The position numbers and the translations under genes are program-made. From contig JAFRRN010000094.1 in NCBI GenBank assembly GCA_017428055.1, positions 1 through 64,000 of the forward strand: a stretch of 64,000 nucleotides of DNA, read 5' to 3'. The notes beneath the pieces were generated by a model. The model had not been told where the DNA came from and did no database searches. It saw only the letters and a program-made list of their open reading frames with translations. Origin of the DNA: Prevotella sp. (GTDB lineage: Bacteria; Bacteroidota; Bacteroidia; Bacteroidales; Bacteroidaceae). Below, piece by piece: positions 8,072 to 17,738 of the stretch; position 1 is the stretch's first letter, and each line of letters begins with the position of its first letter.

Positions 8072-10305
8072 TGATTAAGAGAATGGTCTTCATCCTGTAT
8101 GTTGCCGTCCTCATCGTGCTTGGGGCGGCAACATTTATTGAACATAGCGAGGGGCGCACCTTCGCCTTGACGCATATCTATGGGGCATGGTGGTTTTCCT
8201 TGTTATGGGCATTGCTTGCGGCGTTTGGCATCGCGTGGATAGTAAAGAGGCGAGTTAGTCGTTGGTTTGTATGGTTGTTGCACGGGTCGTTTGTGCTTAT
8301 TCTGGCAGGGGCATTCATCACCCATCTCTTTTCAAGGCAGGGCGTGATACACTTGCGTCAGGGCGAAAGCACCAACCAATATTATGTCACCGTGACAGAA
8401 ACGGGCATGAGAGCCAAGACTCTTCCTTTCCAAGTGGAGCTCAAGCAATTTGATGTAGCCTACCATGACGGCACGGAGGCGGCAGCCGACTATGTGTCGC
8501 ACATCACGATTACGGACAAGGAGAAGGTCATTGAGGGCATCGTGTCGATGAACAACATCTTCTCGTATCGAGGCTTCCGGCTATATCAGAATAGTTTTGA
8601 CGATGACCTGCGGGGAAGCCTGCTGTCCATCAATAACGACCCGTGGGGCATCGGCGTGACTTATTTGGGCTATGGGCTGTTGTTTTTCTCATTGATATGG
8701 CTGCTCATCGACCCCAAGGGCACGTTTCGGAGATTGCTCCGTTCGCCTTTGCTCAGGCAAGGGGCAGCCGTCGGCGTGTTGCTTATGGGAAACGCCGGCA
8801 TCATCCATGCCCTGCCGACCCTGCCAAAGGAAACGGCAAAGGACTTCGGAAAGATGCACATCTTATATAATGACCGCATCTGCCCGTTGCAGACTTTCGC
8901 CATCGATTTCACCAAAAAACTCTATGGCAAGGCACATTACGGGGAATATTCCGCCGAACAGGTGTTGGCGGGATTCATCTTCTGGGGCGACGAATGGGCA
9001 AATGAACCCATCGTGAAGGTCAAGGGCGGCGAGTTGCGAGGGCAAATGCACCTTGACAAATATGTCTGTGTCAATGCGCTGTTCAACCCTAATAACGGCG
9101 AATACCGTATCGGGCCATATTTACAAGGATATTATAACGGCAAGCATGATGCCGTCCATAAGCAAGCCATGCAACTTGATGACAAGCTGATGTTGGTGAT
9201 GAATTTACGTTCGGGCGCACTCCTCAAGGTGTTCCCCAACACCCATGAGGACAAAACCATTTGGGTATCGCCCGCCGAGAAACTGCCTGCCACCGTGGAT
9301 ACCGATGATGCCGTGTTCATCTCATCGGCATTCAACCAGTTGTATCATGACACCCAGTCGCTGGATTTCAACCATTTCAGCCACGTGATGGGCGAGATCA
9401 AGGACTTCCAGGTGCGGAATAGCGGGGTCTCCATGCCCAGCAACAAGAAAGACAGAGCCGAATATATATACAATAAGGTGCCGTTTGCCACCATCCTCTT
9501 CATGGTCAACCTAACAATGGGCATCCTCTCGCTGTTATTCTTGATATGGGAGTTGACCCGAAAGGAGCAACGTACATCTAAACGATGTCACCGTGCCATG
9601 CGAGCCTTTTCAACCATCGTCCTCCTTACTTCTTTCTTAACTTTAACCGCTTGTATTGCCCTGCGGTGGGTCATCAAGGGAACGCTGCCGATGAGCAACG
9701 GCTATGAGACGATGTTGTTTATCGCTTGGTTCGTGATGCTCATTACCCTCCTTGTGCGCCTGAAGATGCCATCCTTGCCCAAGAACCTGTCATCGCTCAT
9801 CGTCATGGCGGGTTTCCTGTCGAGTGGATTCTTCCTTTTAGTAAGTCACATTAGCCAAATGGACCCGCAGATTACACACCTCATGCCCGTATTGAACAGC
9901 CCCTTGCTAAGCCTTCACGTAAGTGTCATCATGATGTCATACGCCCTGTTGAGCTTGACATTCGTCTGTGGTGTTGTCGGGTTGGTGATGAAAAGCTGCG
10001 CCGAACAATTGGCGGTGTTGAGCCGCATCATGCTATACCCCTCGCTGACAACCATGGGACTCGGTGTTTTCATAGGGGCAATATGGGCGAATGTGTCTTG
10101 GGGACAATACTGGAGCTGGGACCCGAAAGAGACTTGGGCACTCATCACGTTCATGGTATATGCCATCGCCGTCCACCAACAATCCCTTCCCGCCTTCCGA
10201 CGCCCCCTCGTCTACCACGCCTTCATGGTCTTGGCATTCCTCACCATCCTCATGACTTACTTCGGAGTCAACTATTTCCTGGGTGGGATGCATAGTTATG
10301 CGTGA
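8071..10305 (+). CDS. ccsBA: Fused cytochrome c maturation protein CcsBA (ResB-CcsA)
   Basis: This 744-residue membrane protein joins a ResB/CcsB-like N-terminal half (helices near residues 5-25, 30-50, 65-85 and 190-215, then a large periplasmic domain) to a CcsA-like C-terminal half with many helices. The CcsA part carries the tryptophan-rich heme-handling signature WGQYWSWDPKETWALI and conserved histidines in HISQMD and LSLHVS. Such System II fusions export heme and attach it to CxxCH motifs. The start codon overlaps the stop of the di-heme gene (TGATG), which suggests a maturation system made together with its own client protein. Confidence 0.9.
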   Translation: MIKRMVFILYVAVLIVLGAATFIEHSEGRTFALTHIYGAWWFSLLWALLAAFGIAWIVKRRVSRWFVWLLHGSFVLILAGAFITHLFSRQGVIHLRQGESTNQYYVTVTETGMRAKTLPFQVELKQFDVAYHDGTEAAADYVSHITITDKEKVIEGIVSMNNIFSYRGFRLYQNSFDDDLRGSLLSINNDPWGIGVTYLGYGLLFFSLIWLLIDPKGTFRRLLRSPLLRQGAAVGVLLMGNAGIIHALPTLPKETAKDFGKMHILYNDRICPLQTFAIDFTKKLYGKAHYGEYSAEQVLAGFIFWGDEWANEPIVKVKGGELRGQMHLDKYVCVNALFNPNNGEYRIGPYLQGYYNGKHDAVHKQAMQLDDKLMLVMNLRSGALLKVFPNTHEDKTIWVSPAEKLPATVDTDDAVFISSAFNQLYHDTQSLDFNHFSHVMGEIKDFQVRNSGVSMPSNKKDRAEYIYNKVPFATILFMVNLTMGILSLLFLIWELTRKEQRTSKRCHRAMRAFSTIVLLTSFLTLTACIALRWVIKGTLPMSNGYETMLFIAWFVMLITLLVRLKMPSLPKNLSSLIVMAGFLSSGFFLLVSHISQMDPQITHLMPVLNSPLLSLHVSVIMMSYALLSLTFVCGVVGLVMKSCAEQLAVLSRIMLYPSLTTMGLGVFIGAIWANVSWGQYWSWDPKETWALITFMVYAIAVHQQSLPAFRRPLVYHAFMVLAFLTILMTYFGVNYFLGGMHSYA

Positions 10306-10656
10306 GATAAAAACCCAATAGTCTCTCCATTTTTCATATATTAATCAAAAAATGGCATCGTTTCTTGCTGGATTAAGTTATGAGGATTTTCTTTCGAAAG
10401 TCAAGAAGTATTTAGATTAATGCGTATTCTACATTTATGAGATAACACCCCAAGCCTCCTACGTTGTTGGGAAATCCACCCATCTTATTCAGTCAATACC
10501 TGTTTCAAGAATAATTGGACGTTGGTAAATAAGTCGTTTGATTGTTCAGGGAAATGTCTCAAATCACCATACGACAAAGACACAAAACGACTCTGTTAAT
10601 CACGCTTACATGGTGTTGACTATCCTCACCATCCTCATGACCTACTTCAGGGTCAT
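10306..10656. other. Intergenic stretch with a decayed copy of the ccsBA 3' end
   Basis: No intact gene is present. Bases about 10595-10661 match the last part of ccsBA (about 10207-10275): the words ccaccatcctcatgac-like (ctcaccatcctcatgac at both places) and tacttc recur in the same order, and the translated relic reads HAYMVLTILTILMTYF against HAFMVLAFLTILMTYF in ccsBA. The relic is not a functional gene. Confidence 0.65.
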
Positions 10657-10959
10657 TTATTTAAATTCAAAGAGGCTGTTGAAGCCTGTCATGGCAAACA
10701 CCTGCTTGAGGTCATCATTCAAGCCAGTGATATAAAGGTGGATGCCTTTAGGCTTTGTGGATTTCAGTAATCCGAGGAAGAGGCGCAGCCCACTTGATGA
10801 TATATACTCTAACTTAGAGCAGTCGAGTGTTATCTCCGGACAAGAGCAGACAAAAAGAGGTTGCATCTCCTGTTCTGCAATGGAAGCGGCTGCCGTATCG
10901 AATCTACCTATAAACATGGCGGTTGTGCAGTCGCCTTGTTCTTGAATGATTGTTCTCAT
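10657..10959 (-). CDS. STAS-domain anti-sigma factor antagonist-like protein
   Basis: A 100-residue stand-alone STAS domain. The phosphorylatable serine region is visible as LDCSKLEYISSSGLRLFL (about residues 45-62), with strands before (TTAMFIGRFDT) and after (KGIHLYITGL). Such proteins are switched by phosphorylation through HPK-like ATPases and dephosphorylation through SpoIIE/PP2C phosphatases. Both activities appear fused in the protein at 15000-17414, and the divergent neighbour is an ABC transporter, so the STAS protein may control transport or a hidden sigma/anti-sigma pair. The target is not visible in the window. Confidence 0.88.
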   Translation of the reverse strand: MRTIIQEQGDCTTAMFIGRFDTAAASIAEQEMQPLFVCSCPEITLDCSKLEYISSSGLRLFLGLLKSTKPKGIHLYITGLNDDLKQVFAMTGFNSLFEFK

Positions 10960-10996
10960 AACTAATTTGCTTAAAAGGCCTTTTTTTTACTTTATG

Positions 10997-11004
10997 CAAA
11001 GATA
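10997..11004 (-). promoter_or_regulatory. -7 box of the STAS gene
   Basis: CAAAGATA reads as TATCTTTG on the minus strand, 38 bases before the STAS start codon. Confidence 0.65.
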
Positions 11005-11090
11005 GGACAAATTGTGTCATAATCTTTAGTTTTTCTTATAATTTAGTTTTTTTTAATAACAGCGACCATATATTATCTGCAATTAATTCG

Positions 11091-11098
11091 TATTTTTG
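11091..11098 (+). promoter_or_regulatory. -7 box of the ABC transporter gene
   Basis: TATTTTTG matches the Bacteroidetes -7 box and lies 60 bases before the start at 11158. It is divergent from the STAS promoter 87 bases away, so the two genes share one control region. Confidence 0.65.
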
Positions 11099-11157
11099 CA
11101 CACAAGTAATACTCACCTTTCTCTAACGACAAGAGGGTGACCATGGATTATGGGTAG

Positions 11158-14046
11158 ATGACAGACATCGTTTTGTCCAGTTTCTTAAGCCTATTCGCCT
11201 TGTTTGGCAAGGAAGAACACGTAGATGAGTCGCGGGCAAAAAAAATGCTCGTGAGTTATTTGCGGCATCATTTCGGCATTAGGAATGTCGATACATACCT
11301 TGACCTCTATAGTGACTTGCGAGGGGCATACGAGATGACTGACAACCTTGACACGAATAGCGTGGTAGCCTCTATTTGCGACAACCTACATGGGAAGATC
11401 CGTTCTGATGAAGAACGGATGCTCCTCTTGCGTATGATGGAGTTTTGTGGCGGAGACGCTCCCAAGAGCCATCCCATATTCCACACCATGGCAGAAAGGT
11501 TGAACATTCCGCAGCGGTTGATGGGCGACTTTGCCGACTTTGTCAACGGCATCCCTTCCGAGCGTGTGATGATACACAAGCCAGAGGGCTTTGGCGGCGA
11601 ACTGAAAACACTACTTTTGCCCCATGCGGGCAACCTTGTCTTCTCTTATACAGGAGAGGATCGTGTGCTGCTCAATGATGTACCAGTGCTGCCACGAGCC
11701 TATCAGGTGTGGCAACAGAGTAGCGTGCTGAAGGGACAAGGCGGGAAACCGCTTTACTATTCTACCGTCATGGCCGCATATAGCAAAGACAAGGCACATC
11801 GGCAACGTGTGGAGTTTTCGGGCCGCGACATCAATTTCCGTTTCCCAAACAGCGACAATGGCATACACAACTTGAGCTTCACGTTGCACGATGGGGAACT
11901 GCTTGCCATCATGGGCGGGTCGGGAACGGGCAAGTCCACCTTGCTCTCCATCTTGAATGGCAACATTATCCCCGACGAGGGGAGCATCACCATCAACGGT
12001 CATGACATCTCTGAACCCCAGGCAAAAGACTTGATAGGCTTCGTCCCACAAGATGACTTGCTCATTGAAGAGCTGACCGTCTACCAAAATCTATATTATA
12101 CCGCCAAACTTTGTTTCGCAACCCTCACGGAGGAGGATATCCGAAAGCGAGTCATCGATACGCTCAATGGCCTGGGGCTTGACGCGGTGAAAGACTTGAA
12201 GGTGGGGTCGCCCATCAATAAATACATCTCGGGAGGGCAGCGTAAACGACTCAACATCGCATTGGAATTGATAAGAGAGCCAGCCGTCTTGTTTCTCGAC
12301 GAACCTACGTCTGGACTCTCGTCGGCTGATACGGAGAGGGTCATCAACTTACTGAAAGAGCAAACCTACAAGGGAAAGTTGATCGTGGTGAACATACACC
12401 AGCCATCAAGCGACGTTTTCAAGCTCTTCGACCGCCTGTGGATGCTCGACCGGGGCGGCTATCCCGTATATGACGGCAATCCGATAGATGCTATCACCTA
12501 TTTCAAGGAGGCTGCCAATTATGCTGATGCAGAGACGAGTGCCTGTCCGACATGTGGCAACGTCAATCCGGAAATCATGTTGAACATCATAGAGGAAAAA
12601 GCAATCAACAGCAACGGTGAGATTTCCGATGAACGCAAGGTGTCGCCCCAGGAATGGCATGAGTTGTATCTGAAGAACCGTGCCTTACTATCGGAGCCTA
12701 AGAAGGAGAGTATGCCGACATCCGACCAAAGGAAACCAGGGCGGTTACGCCAATTTGCCATCTTCCTCCAGCGCAACCTCAAGACCAAAGTTACCAATGT
12801 GCAGTATCTCTGCATTGCCTTGTTGCAAGCACCCATATTGGCTGTCATCTGCGCCTTTCTCACTCGCTATTCCCCTCCGGAGGGATATTCTGTGATGAAC
12901 AACAAGAACTTGGTAAGTTACTTCTTCATGTCGATTATTGTTGCCACATTCATTGGCATGAGCGGTAGTGCGGAAGAAATCATCAAGGACCGTGCCTTAT
13001 TGAAACGCGAGCGCTTCCTTCGATTGTCATACGGCAGTTATATATGGTCAAAAATCATATTCGTAGCGTCGGTGTCACTTATCCAGACACTTCTTTTCAT
13101 ACTCATTGGCAACGCCATCATGGGGTTGCATGGCTTGTATGGCACATGGTGGCTTATCCTCTTCATGACAGCCTTGCTTGCCAACCTTACGGGACTTCTG
13201 CTCTCACAATGCCTCAATTCCATTGTGGCAATCTATATCAGCATTCCCATCTTGCTTATCCCACAAATATTGTTATGCGGACTGGTGGTGAACTTCTCCG
13301 ACCTTACCCCTAAGAGTACCACGGGATATGTGCCACTCATTGGCGATGTCATTCCCTCAAGATGGAGTTATGAGGCATTGGCTGTCACGTCGTATACCGA
13401 CAACTTATACGAGCGGCCATTCTTCAAGTTAGACAAGAAACGGCAGGAAAGCCAGTTCTATAACATGGCATTTCTCTATGAATTGCAGTCGCAGTTAGAG
13501 ATGATGGAGGAGGAAAAGAAACGTGGCATGAAGGTTAATCCTTCTCATGCGAGTATCATCCATTCCAACTTGCCAATTCTTTCTGGTTTTTGCGGAATGG
13601 AAAACTACACTGGCGACGGTTCCTACAATTCACTTTTCGACTATCTCAAGCAAGCGGAGGCTATTCTTGCCAAACGTAGCAACGATGCAACACTCAAGAA
13701 AGATGCCTTGATTGGCAATATCGTGAGACAACAAGGCAAAGAGGCTTTCCTGGAATTAAAACGGCAAAACCATAATAACAAGTTAGAGGAGTTTGTGACA
13801 GGGGCAGACCAGATGCGGGTACTCGACATCGTGGATGACCATCTTGTGCCTCGCAGTGCCATGGTCTTTCTGACCCCGCATAATCATTGGGGACGCGCAC
13901 CTTTCTACAGCAGTGAGAAGCTGTTAGGGCATTGGCATATCAAGACCCTTTGGTTTAATATGGGTGTAATCCTTCTGATGTGTATGATTGTAACAGGCCT
14001 GTTGTTATTCGACTGCCCTGGTCAGTATATGAGAAAAGAACAATAA
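11158..14046 (+). CDS. ABCG-type ABC transporter with an extra N-terminal domain
   Basis: A 962-residue protein with three parts. Residues 1-130 are a helical, TerB-like domain (EEHVDESRAKKMLVSYLRHHF). Residues about 225-470 are an ATPase with Walker A GGSGTGKST (catalytic Lys259), signature ISGGQRKR and Walker B VLFLDEPTSGL followed by the D-loop. Residues about 540-960 are an ABC2-type permease with at least six helices (CIALLQAPILAVICAFL, ILFILIGNAIMGLHG, ISIPILLIPQILL) and a large soluble insert before the last helix. ATPase before permease is the ABCG half-transporter order. The substrate is unknown. The following lipoprotein is 37 bases away and may be a partner. Confidence 0.88.
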   Translation: MTDIVLSSFLSLFALFGKEEHVDESRAKKMLVSYLRHHFGIRNVDTYLDLYSDLRGAYEMTDNLDTNSVVASICDNLHGKIRSDEERMLLLRMMEFCGGDAPKSHPIFHTMAERLNIPQRLMGDFADFVNGIPSERVMIHKPEGFGGELKTLLLPHAGNLVFSYTGEDRVLLNDVPVLPRAYQVWQQSSVLKGQGGKPLYYSTVMAAYSKDKAHRQRVEFSGRDINFRFPNSDNGIHNLSFTLHDGELLAIMGGSGTGKSTLLSILNGNIIPDEGSITINGHDISEPQAKDLIGFVPQDDLLIEELTVYQNLYYTAKLCFATLTEEDIRKRVIDTLNGLGLDAVKDLKVGSPINKYISGGQRKRLNIALELIREPAVLFLDEPTSGLSSADTERVINLLKEQTYKGKLIVVNIHQPSSDVFKLFDRLWMLDRGGYPVYDGNPIDAITYFKEAANYADAETSACPTCGNVNPEIMLNIIEEKAINSNGEISDERKVSPQEWHELYLKNRALLSEPKKESMPTSDQRKPGRLRQFAIFLQRNLKTKVTNVQYLCIALLQAPILAVICAFLTRYSPPEGYSVMNNKNLVSYFFMSIIVATFIGMSGSAEEIIKDRALLKRERFLRLSYGSYIWSKIIFVASVSLIQTLLFILIGNAIMGLHGLYGTWWLILFMTALLANLTGLLLSQCLNSIVAIYISIPILLIPQILLCGLVVNFSDLTPKSTTGYVPLIGDVIPSRWSYEALAVTSYTDNLYERPFFKLDKKRQESQFYNMAFLYELQSQLEMMEEEKKRGMKVNPSHASIIHSNLPILSGFCGMENYTGDGSYNSLFDYLKQAEAILAKRSNDATLKKDALIGNIVRQQGKEAFLELKRQNHNNKLEEFVTGADQMRVLDIVDDHLVPRSAMVFLTPHNHWGRAPFYSSEKLLGHWHIKTLWFNMGVILLMCMIVTGLLLFDCPGQYMRKEQ

Positions 14047-14083
14047 ACATATCACTTATTTATAAACATTAAAAACAAAAAAA

Positions 14084-14884
14084 ATGAAGAAACTATCAAT
14101 TTTCGCTGTGGCAATTGCAGCATTGGCCTTCACCGCTTGTGGGGGCAACAAGAGTACACAACCCGCCGATGAGGCTGACTCTGTGAAGACTTTTGAACAA
14201 GAGCAGGTTGAGGCAAAAATTAAAATGGAACTCGACAGCCTCGCTGCCGAGGTTGGAAAACTCAAACAGTTGCCTTTCATACAGACAGGAGAGAATGGCA
14301 TCAAGTTGACAGAGCAAGAGAAGCAAGTTAAGCCCGAATACCTGATTGCTCCATCCGTGGCAGAAAATGCCACTACCCTGGCCGAGAAATACCGTATGTT
14401 AAGTGCTTTGAGCGTTGACAAAGGCATTGCGGCTCTCTACGACATGCCAACAGCTGACTACGAGGCTGCCATTGCCAAACTTGTGGCAGACATCAACGAT
14501 CCCTCATTCAAGGACATAGAGGCTGCTACTCTCTATGAGACCGGTCAAAAGCTCTATGATGCCATGAACGAGAATGGACGTATCAACTACTTCTGGCAGA
14601 TGGCTGCAGGGACACTTGTGGAGGATATTTATGCCATGTCCCAGAACACGGACAAATTCCTTACGGCTTTCAATGACGAGGCTGCCGCCAATGTCACCTA
14701 CCGTATCGTTTTGCTTTCGGATGCCGTGAAGCGTCTCGCTGAATACGATTCCGATTTCGCACCCGTTGCCAAAGCCATTGAGGCTCTTGAGCCGCTGAAT
14801 GCCGAGACTGTAGACCAACTGAAGTCACAGTTGGCAGAGACCAAGGATAAGATTGCCGAGGCTCGCAACGCTCTCATCAAGTAA
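14084..14884 (+). CDS. Lipoprotein of unknown function, partner of the ABC gene
   Basis: A 266-residue lipoprotein with signal MKKLSIFAVAIAALAFTAC and a polar spacer. The rest is largely helical and charged, with heptad-like stretches near residues 30-65 (FEQEQVEAKIKMELDSL) and 240-266 (VDQLKSQLAETKDKIAEA). No known catalytic motif is seen. It is on the ABC transporter transcript and ends at a strong bidirectional terminator. It could tether or gate the transporter in the periplasm; this is context only. Confidence 0.75.
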   Translation: MKKLSIFAVAIAALAFTACGGNKSTQPADEADSVKTFEQEQVEAKIKMELDSLAAEVGKLKQLPFIQTGENGIKLTEQEKQVKPEYLIAPSVAENATTLAEKYRMLSALSVDKGIAALYDMPTADYEAAIAKLVADINDPSFKDIEAATLYETGQKLYDAMNENGRINYFWQMAAGTLVEDIYAMSQNTDKFLTAFNDEAAANVTYRIVLLSDAVKRLAEYDSDFAPVAKAIEALEPLNAETVDQLKSQLAETKDKIAEARNALIK

Positions 14885-14904
14885 TATCCAAAAACTTTAA
14901 TAGT

Positions 14905-14943
14905 AGTAACAGGGTTTATGCAATTGGCATAGACCCTGTTACT
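14905..14943. terminator. Bidirectional terminator between convergent genes
   Basis: agtaacagggtttatgc (14905-14921) and gcatagaccctgttact (14927-14943) form a 17-bp stem with one mismatch around a five-base loop. It lies between the converging lipoprotein gene and SpoIIE-type gene, with A-rich and T-rich sequence on the two sides. Confidence 0.8.
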
Positions 14944-14999
14944 TGTTTATTAAAGCAGACGCTCATTTCCCATTCTGCTCGGCATGATGAGAACCTCTG

Positions 15000-17414
15000 C
15001 TACACGAGCTTCTTTCTAAGGGTAAAGATGTTTTGGTTATCTTCGCGTTCATAGTTGATGCTGTCCATGATTTGCCTGACGAGGTGAATCCCCAAGCCAC
15101 CTATGCTCCGTTCCTCGACAGAAAGGGTAATATCGACATCGGGCTTCTCTGTGGGGTCGAAAGGCATTCCATCATCACTAATGGTGATTTTCAAGCGAAC
15201 ATCGTTGGCCTCAGCCTGTATACGAACTTCACCTTGCACACCAGTAGGGTAGGCGTAATTCATCACGTTCACAACGGCCTCCTCTATGGCGAGGTTCATC
15301 TTCATGGTAGTAGACATGTCGAAACCAACCGCCTCACACACCTCGTCGACGAAAGCCGCTAACTGTGGCACTTCCTGCACGTCATTATGAAGTGTGAGAC
15401 GCTGCTTAAAGCGCACGGTCTTTTTCTGGAAAGTATATTTGATGGCAAGCATTGTAAGGTCATCACTTTGTTCCGTGTCACCAACGAATTGGTGTACCGC
15501 ATCGGTCATGCTCGCTATCAATTGTTGTGGGGTATCGTCATCATTGTCGTTGTTTGAATTGACAGACGAGTGGAGGATGCTTACCATGCGGTCCTTTCCA
15601 AACAACTCATGCCTTTCGTTTTCTGCCTCTGTCAGTCCATCGGTATATAGGAAGATGGTCGTGCCGGGGGAAACGATGGTCTCTTGCTCGGAATATTTCC
15701 TGCCAGGGATGATGCCGATAGGGATATTGGGGTTGCACTGAAGTCTGGCGGCTTGGATGTACGGGGCATCGTGTCCCGCATTGCAATAGCGCATACGACC
15801 CGTAGGAAGGTCAAGCACTCCTACGAAGACCGTGATGAACATATTGGCGTCGTTGCCCTCGCTAATTGAGTCATTGAGGGCTGCTACGATGTGGTCTGGC
15901 CGGGAAGTGTGAACGGCGACATTACGGAAGAGCGTCCTTGTGACAGCCATGATGAGTGATGCCGGCACTCCTTTGCCAGAAACATCGCCAATACAGAAGA
16001 AGAGTTTCTCGTCGCGGATGAAGAAGTCATAGAGGTCACCACCTACGGCCTTGGCGGGTGTCAGCATACCATACAACTCAATATCGTTACGTTCAGGGAA
16101 TGGCGGGAATGTCTTGGACAACATCGACATCTGAATGTTGTGGGCAATGCGCAGTTCGCTCTCTATGGTTGCTTTGGATGATGTCGTTTCCTTCAGTTCC
16201 TCCACATATTTAGCGAGTGAGAACTGCATGGTTTCGAATGAATCGCGCAACTGGCTAATCTCATCGTTGTGCTTGAACTTGGGTAAAGATGTTTCAAAGT
16301 TTCCCTTTGCCACCTCGTTGGCCGAGTTGGTCAGGAAGCGGAGTGGCTTGGTTGCACTCCAGATACTGAAATGAGTGGTAAAGAAGAGAATAATGCTGCC
16401 GATAATAACGACAAGCAATATGAGAATACTGATAACAATCCCCCAGATATAGACCAAGATCCAATGTTGCGCAACAGCCATCGTCCACCCCGTATGACCC
16501 AACGGAGAGTAACTGATATAATAGCGCGTGTCATTGATGTTCATCTTTTCGAGCATAGAACTTTCCCCTGCCAACATCTTGGTAAACACACTATCGTCAA
16601 CCAAGTCGGGTGTTGCCTCTACGGCCTCCTTAAAACTCCCTTTAAGGACATTGTTCTTATTGGGTGGTACGATGTATTGGCCTTTCCTCCCAATGACAAA
16701 GCTATAGAGAACCCTCTCATCATCGTCATCAGAGTCTTCCTTTATCAGTTCTTCAGTCATCTCTATCTTTTCCTGGGCTCGTATTGACTTTTCCAGCCAG
16801 TCTAAAGGCAAGTCAACACCAAACACACCAACCTTTTTCCCATGTCTGTCACGAAGAGGAAGTATATAACTGCACAACATGGTCTTTGCACCATCGGCAT
16901 CAAAGTATGGGTCTGACCAATAGCCATGTTGCCCATCTTCTGTGTTGAGTCCATTCTTGTACCATTCTCTCTTAAAGTAGTCGTGTATGACAGAGCCCAT
17001 TTGTGCCCGTTCAATACGGGTACTGTCACGATATACCACGTATGGTTCAAACCATCGACCCTGGCTGGCAAAGTAGTTGGGCTCGAACGCGGCAAAACAC
17101 CCGATATAATGATTGTTCAATCTCAGTCCTTTCTCCAACGCAGCAAACACCTTTTCGGGACTATCCAGATTGGCTTCCACTTCTGCCACGTTGTTGACAG
17201 CCGTTGCTTCGATAGCAGTAAGCTTAGTCTCCAGTTTACTTCCTATGACATTGATCAAATCACGGGAACGTAGCACGGACTGTCCTTTAGTCCCGACAAC
17301 AATCAGGAACAATGCCGCACTGATGATAAGCATATTGATAAGTGTCACTATCAAGATGATGCGCCATGTCAATCGTCGGGCAAATTTTCTTCTTTTCTTT
17401 TCCTTCTTTTTCAT
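15000..17414 (-). CDS. Cache-HAMP-SpoIIE phosphatase-HATPase fusion
   Basis: An 804-residue membrane sensor. A helix at about 17-40 is followed by a periplasmic double-Cache-like domain (about 45-315, with GYWSDPYFD and GVFGVDLPLDWL), a second helix (319-346) and a HAMP segment (347-405). A PP2C/SpoIIE phosphatase follows (about 420-660) with metal-binding motifs GGDLYD (458-463), GDVSGKG (477-483) and the late DD pair (651-652). The C-terminus (about 670-804) is an RsbW/SpoIIAB-like ATPase with EEAVVNVMNY (711-720) and GGLGIHL (772-778). One polypeptide therefore appears to hold both the phosphatase and the kinase of a partner switch, probably acting on the STAS protein at 10657-10959. The ligand of the Cache domain is unknown. 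Confidence 0.9.
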   Translation of the reverse strand: MKKKEKKRRKFARRLTWRIILIVTLINMLIISAALFLIVVGTKGQSVLRSRDLINVIGSKLETKLTAIEATAVNNVAEVEANLDSPEKVFAALEKGLRLNNHYIGCFAAFEPNYFASQGRWFEPYVVYRDSTRIERAQMGSVIHDYFKREWYKNGLNTEDGQHGYWSDPYFDADGAKTMLCSYILPLRDRHGKKVGVFGVDLPLDWLEKSIRAQEKIEMTEELIKEDSDDDDERVLYSFVIGRKGQYIVPPNKNNVLKGSFKEAVEATPDLVDDSVFTKMLAGESSMLEKMNINDTRYYISYSPLGHTGWTMAVAQHWILVYIWGIVISILILLVVIIGSIILFFTTHFSIWSATKPLRFLTNSANEVAKGNFETSLPKFKHNDEISQLRDSFETMQFSLAKYVEELKETTSSKATIESELRIAHNIQMSMLSKTFPPFPERNDIELYGMLTPAKAVGGDLYDFFIRDEKLFFCIGDVSGKGVPASLIMAVTRTLFRNVAVHTSRPDHIVAALNDSISEGNDANMFITVFVGVLDLPTGRMRYCNAGHDAPYIQAARLQCNPNIPIGIIPGRKYSEQETIVSPGTTIFLYTDGLTEAENERHELFGKDRMVSILHSSVNSNNDNDDDTPQQLIASMTDAVHQFVGDTEQSDDLTMLAIKYTFQKKTVRFKQRLTLHNDVQEVPQLAAFVDEVCEAVGFDMSTTMKMNLAIEEAVVNVMNYAYPTGVQGEVRIQAEANDVRLKITISDDGMPFDPTEKPDVDITLSVEERSIGGLGIHLVRQIMDSINYEREDNQNIFTLRKKLV

Positions 17415-17738
17415 TTCGTCTGCTACGTCAACAGGTTACCATATCTTCCAGATAGGAATTAGTCAATAAGGGGGAAACTATCTGACGAGAATAATGTAAA
17501 TGCAAACATACGAAAATTTAACAATAAAGAATAACTTTTCCTTGTAATTAACTTATATTAAGTAGATAACCTTAATCTGTAACTGCTTATGCCATTAGTT
17601 ATATGCAGGGACATGTCTACATGTTACAGTCCCCACTATAACTGTATCTGACTCTTTGCCCGCGCTTCATCTTAGGACGTGTTGGCAAGGTTTATCCGTT
17701 AAGAATCTGTAGCCAATAAGAAATAGGAATAGGCTTTT
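17415..17738. other. Leader and spacer between the phosphatase gene and GH28
   Basis: This 324-base stretch holds the promoter of the phosphatase fusion: CAAACATA at 17503-17510 reads as TATGTTTG on the minus strand and leaves a leader of about 80 bases. Nothing else recognisable was seen in 17515-17738. Confidence 0.55.

Noticed and set aside
10538-10735. A 65-codon frame containing TILTILMTYF.
   Set aside because: It is explained as a decayed copy of the ccsBA end and has no start region, signal or partner of its own.
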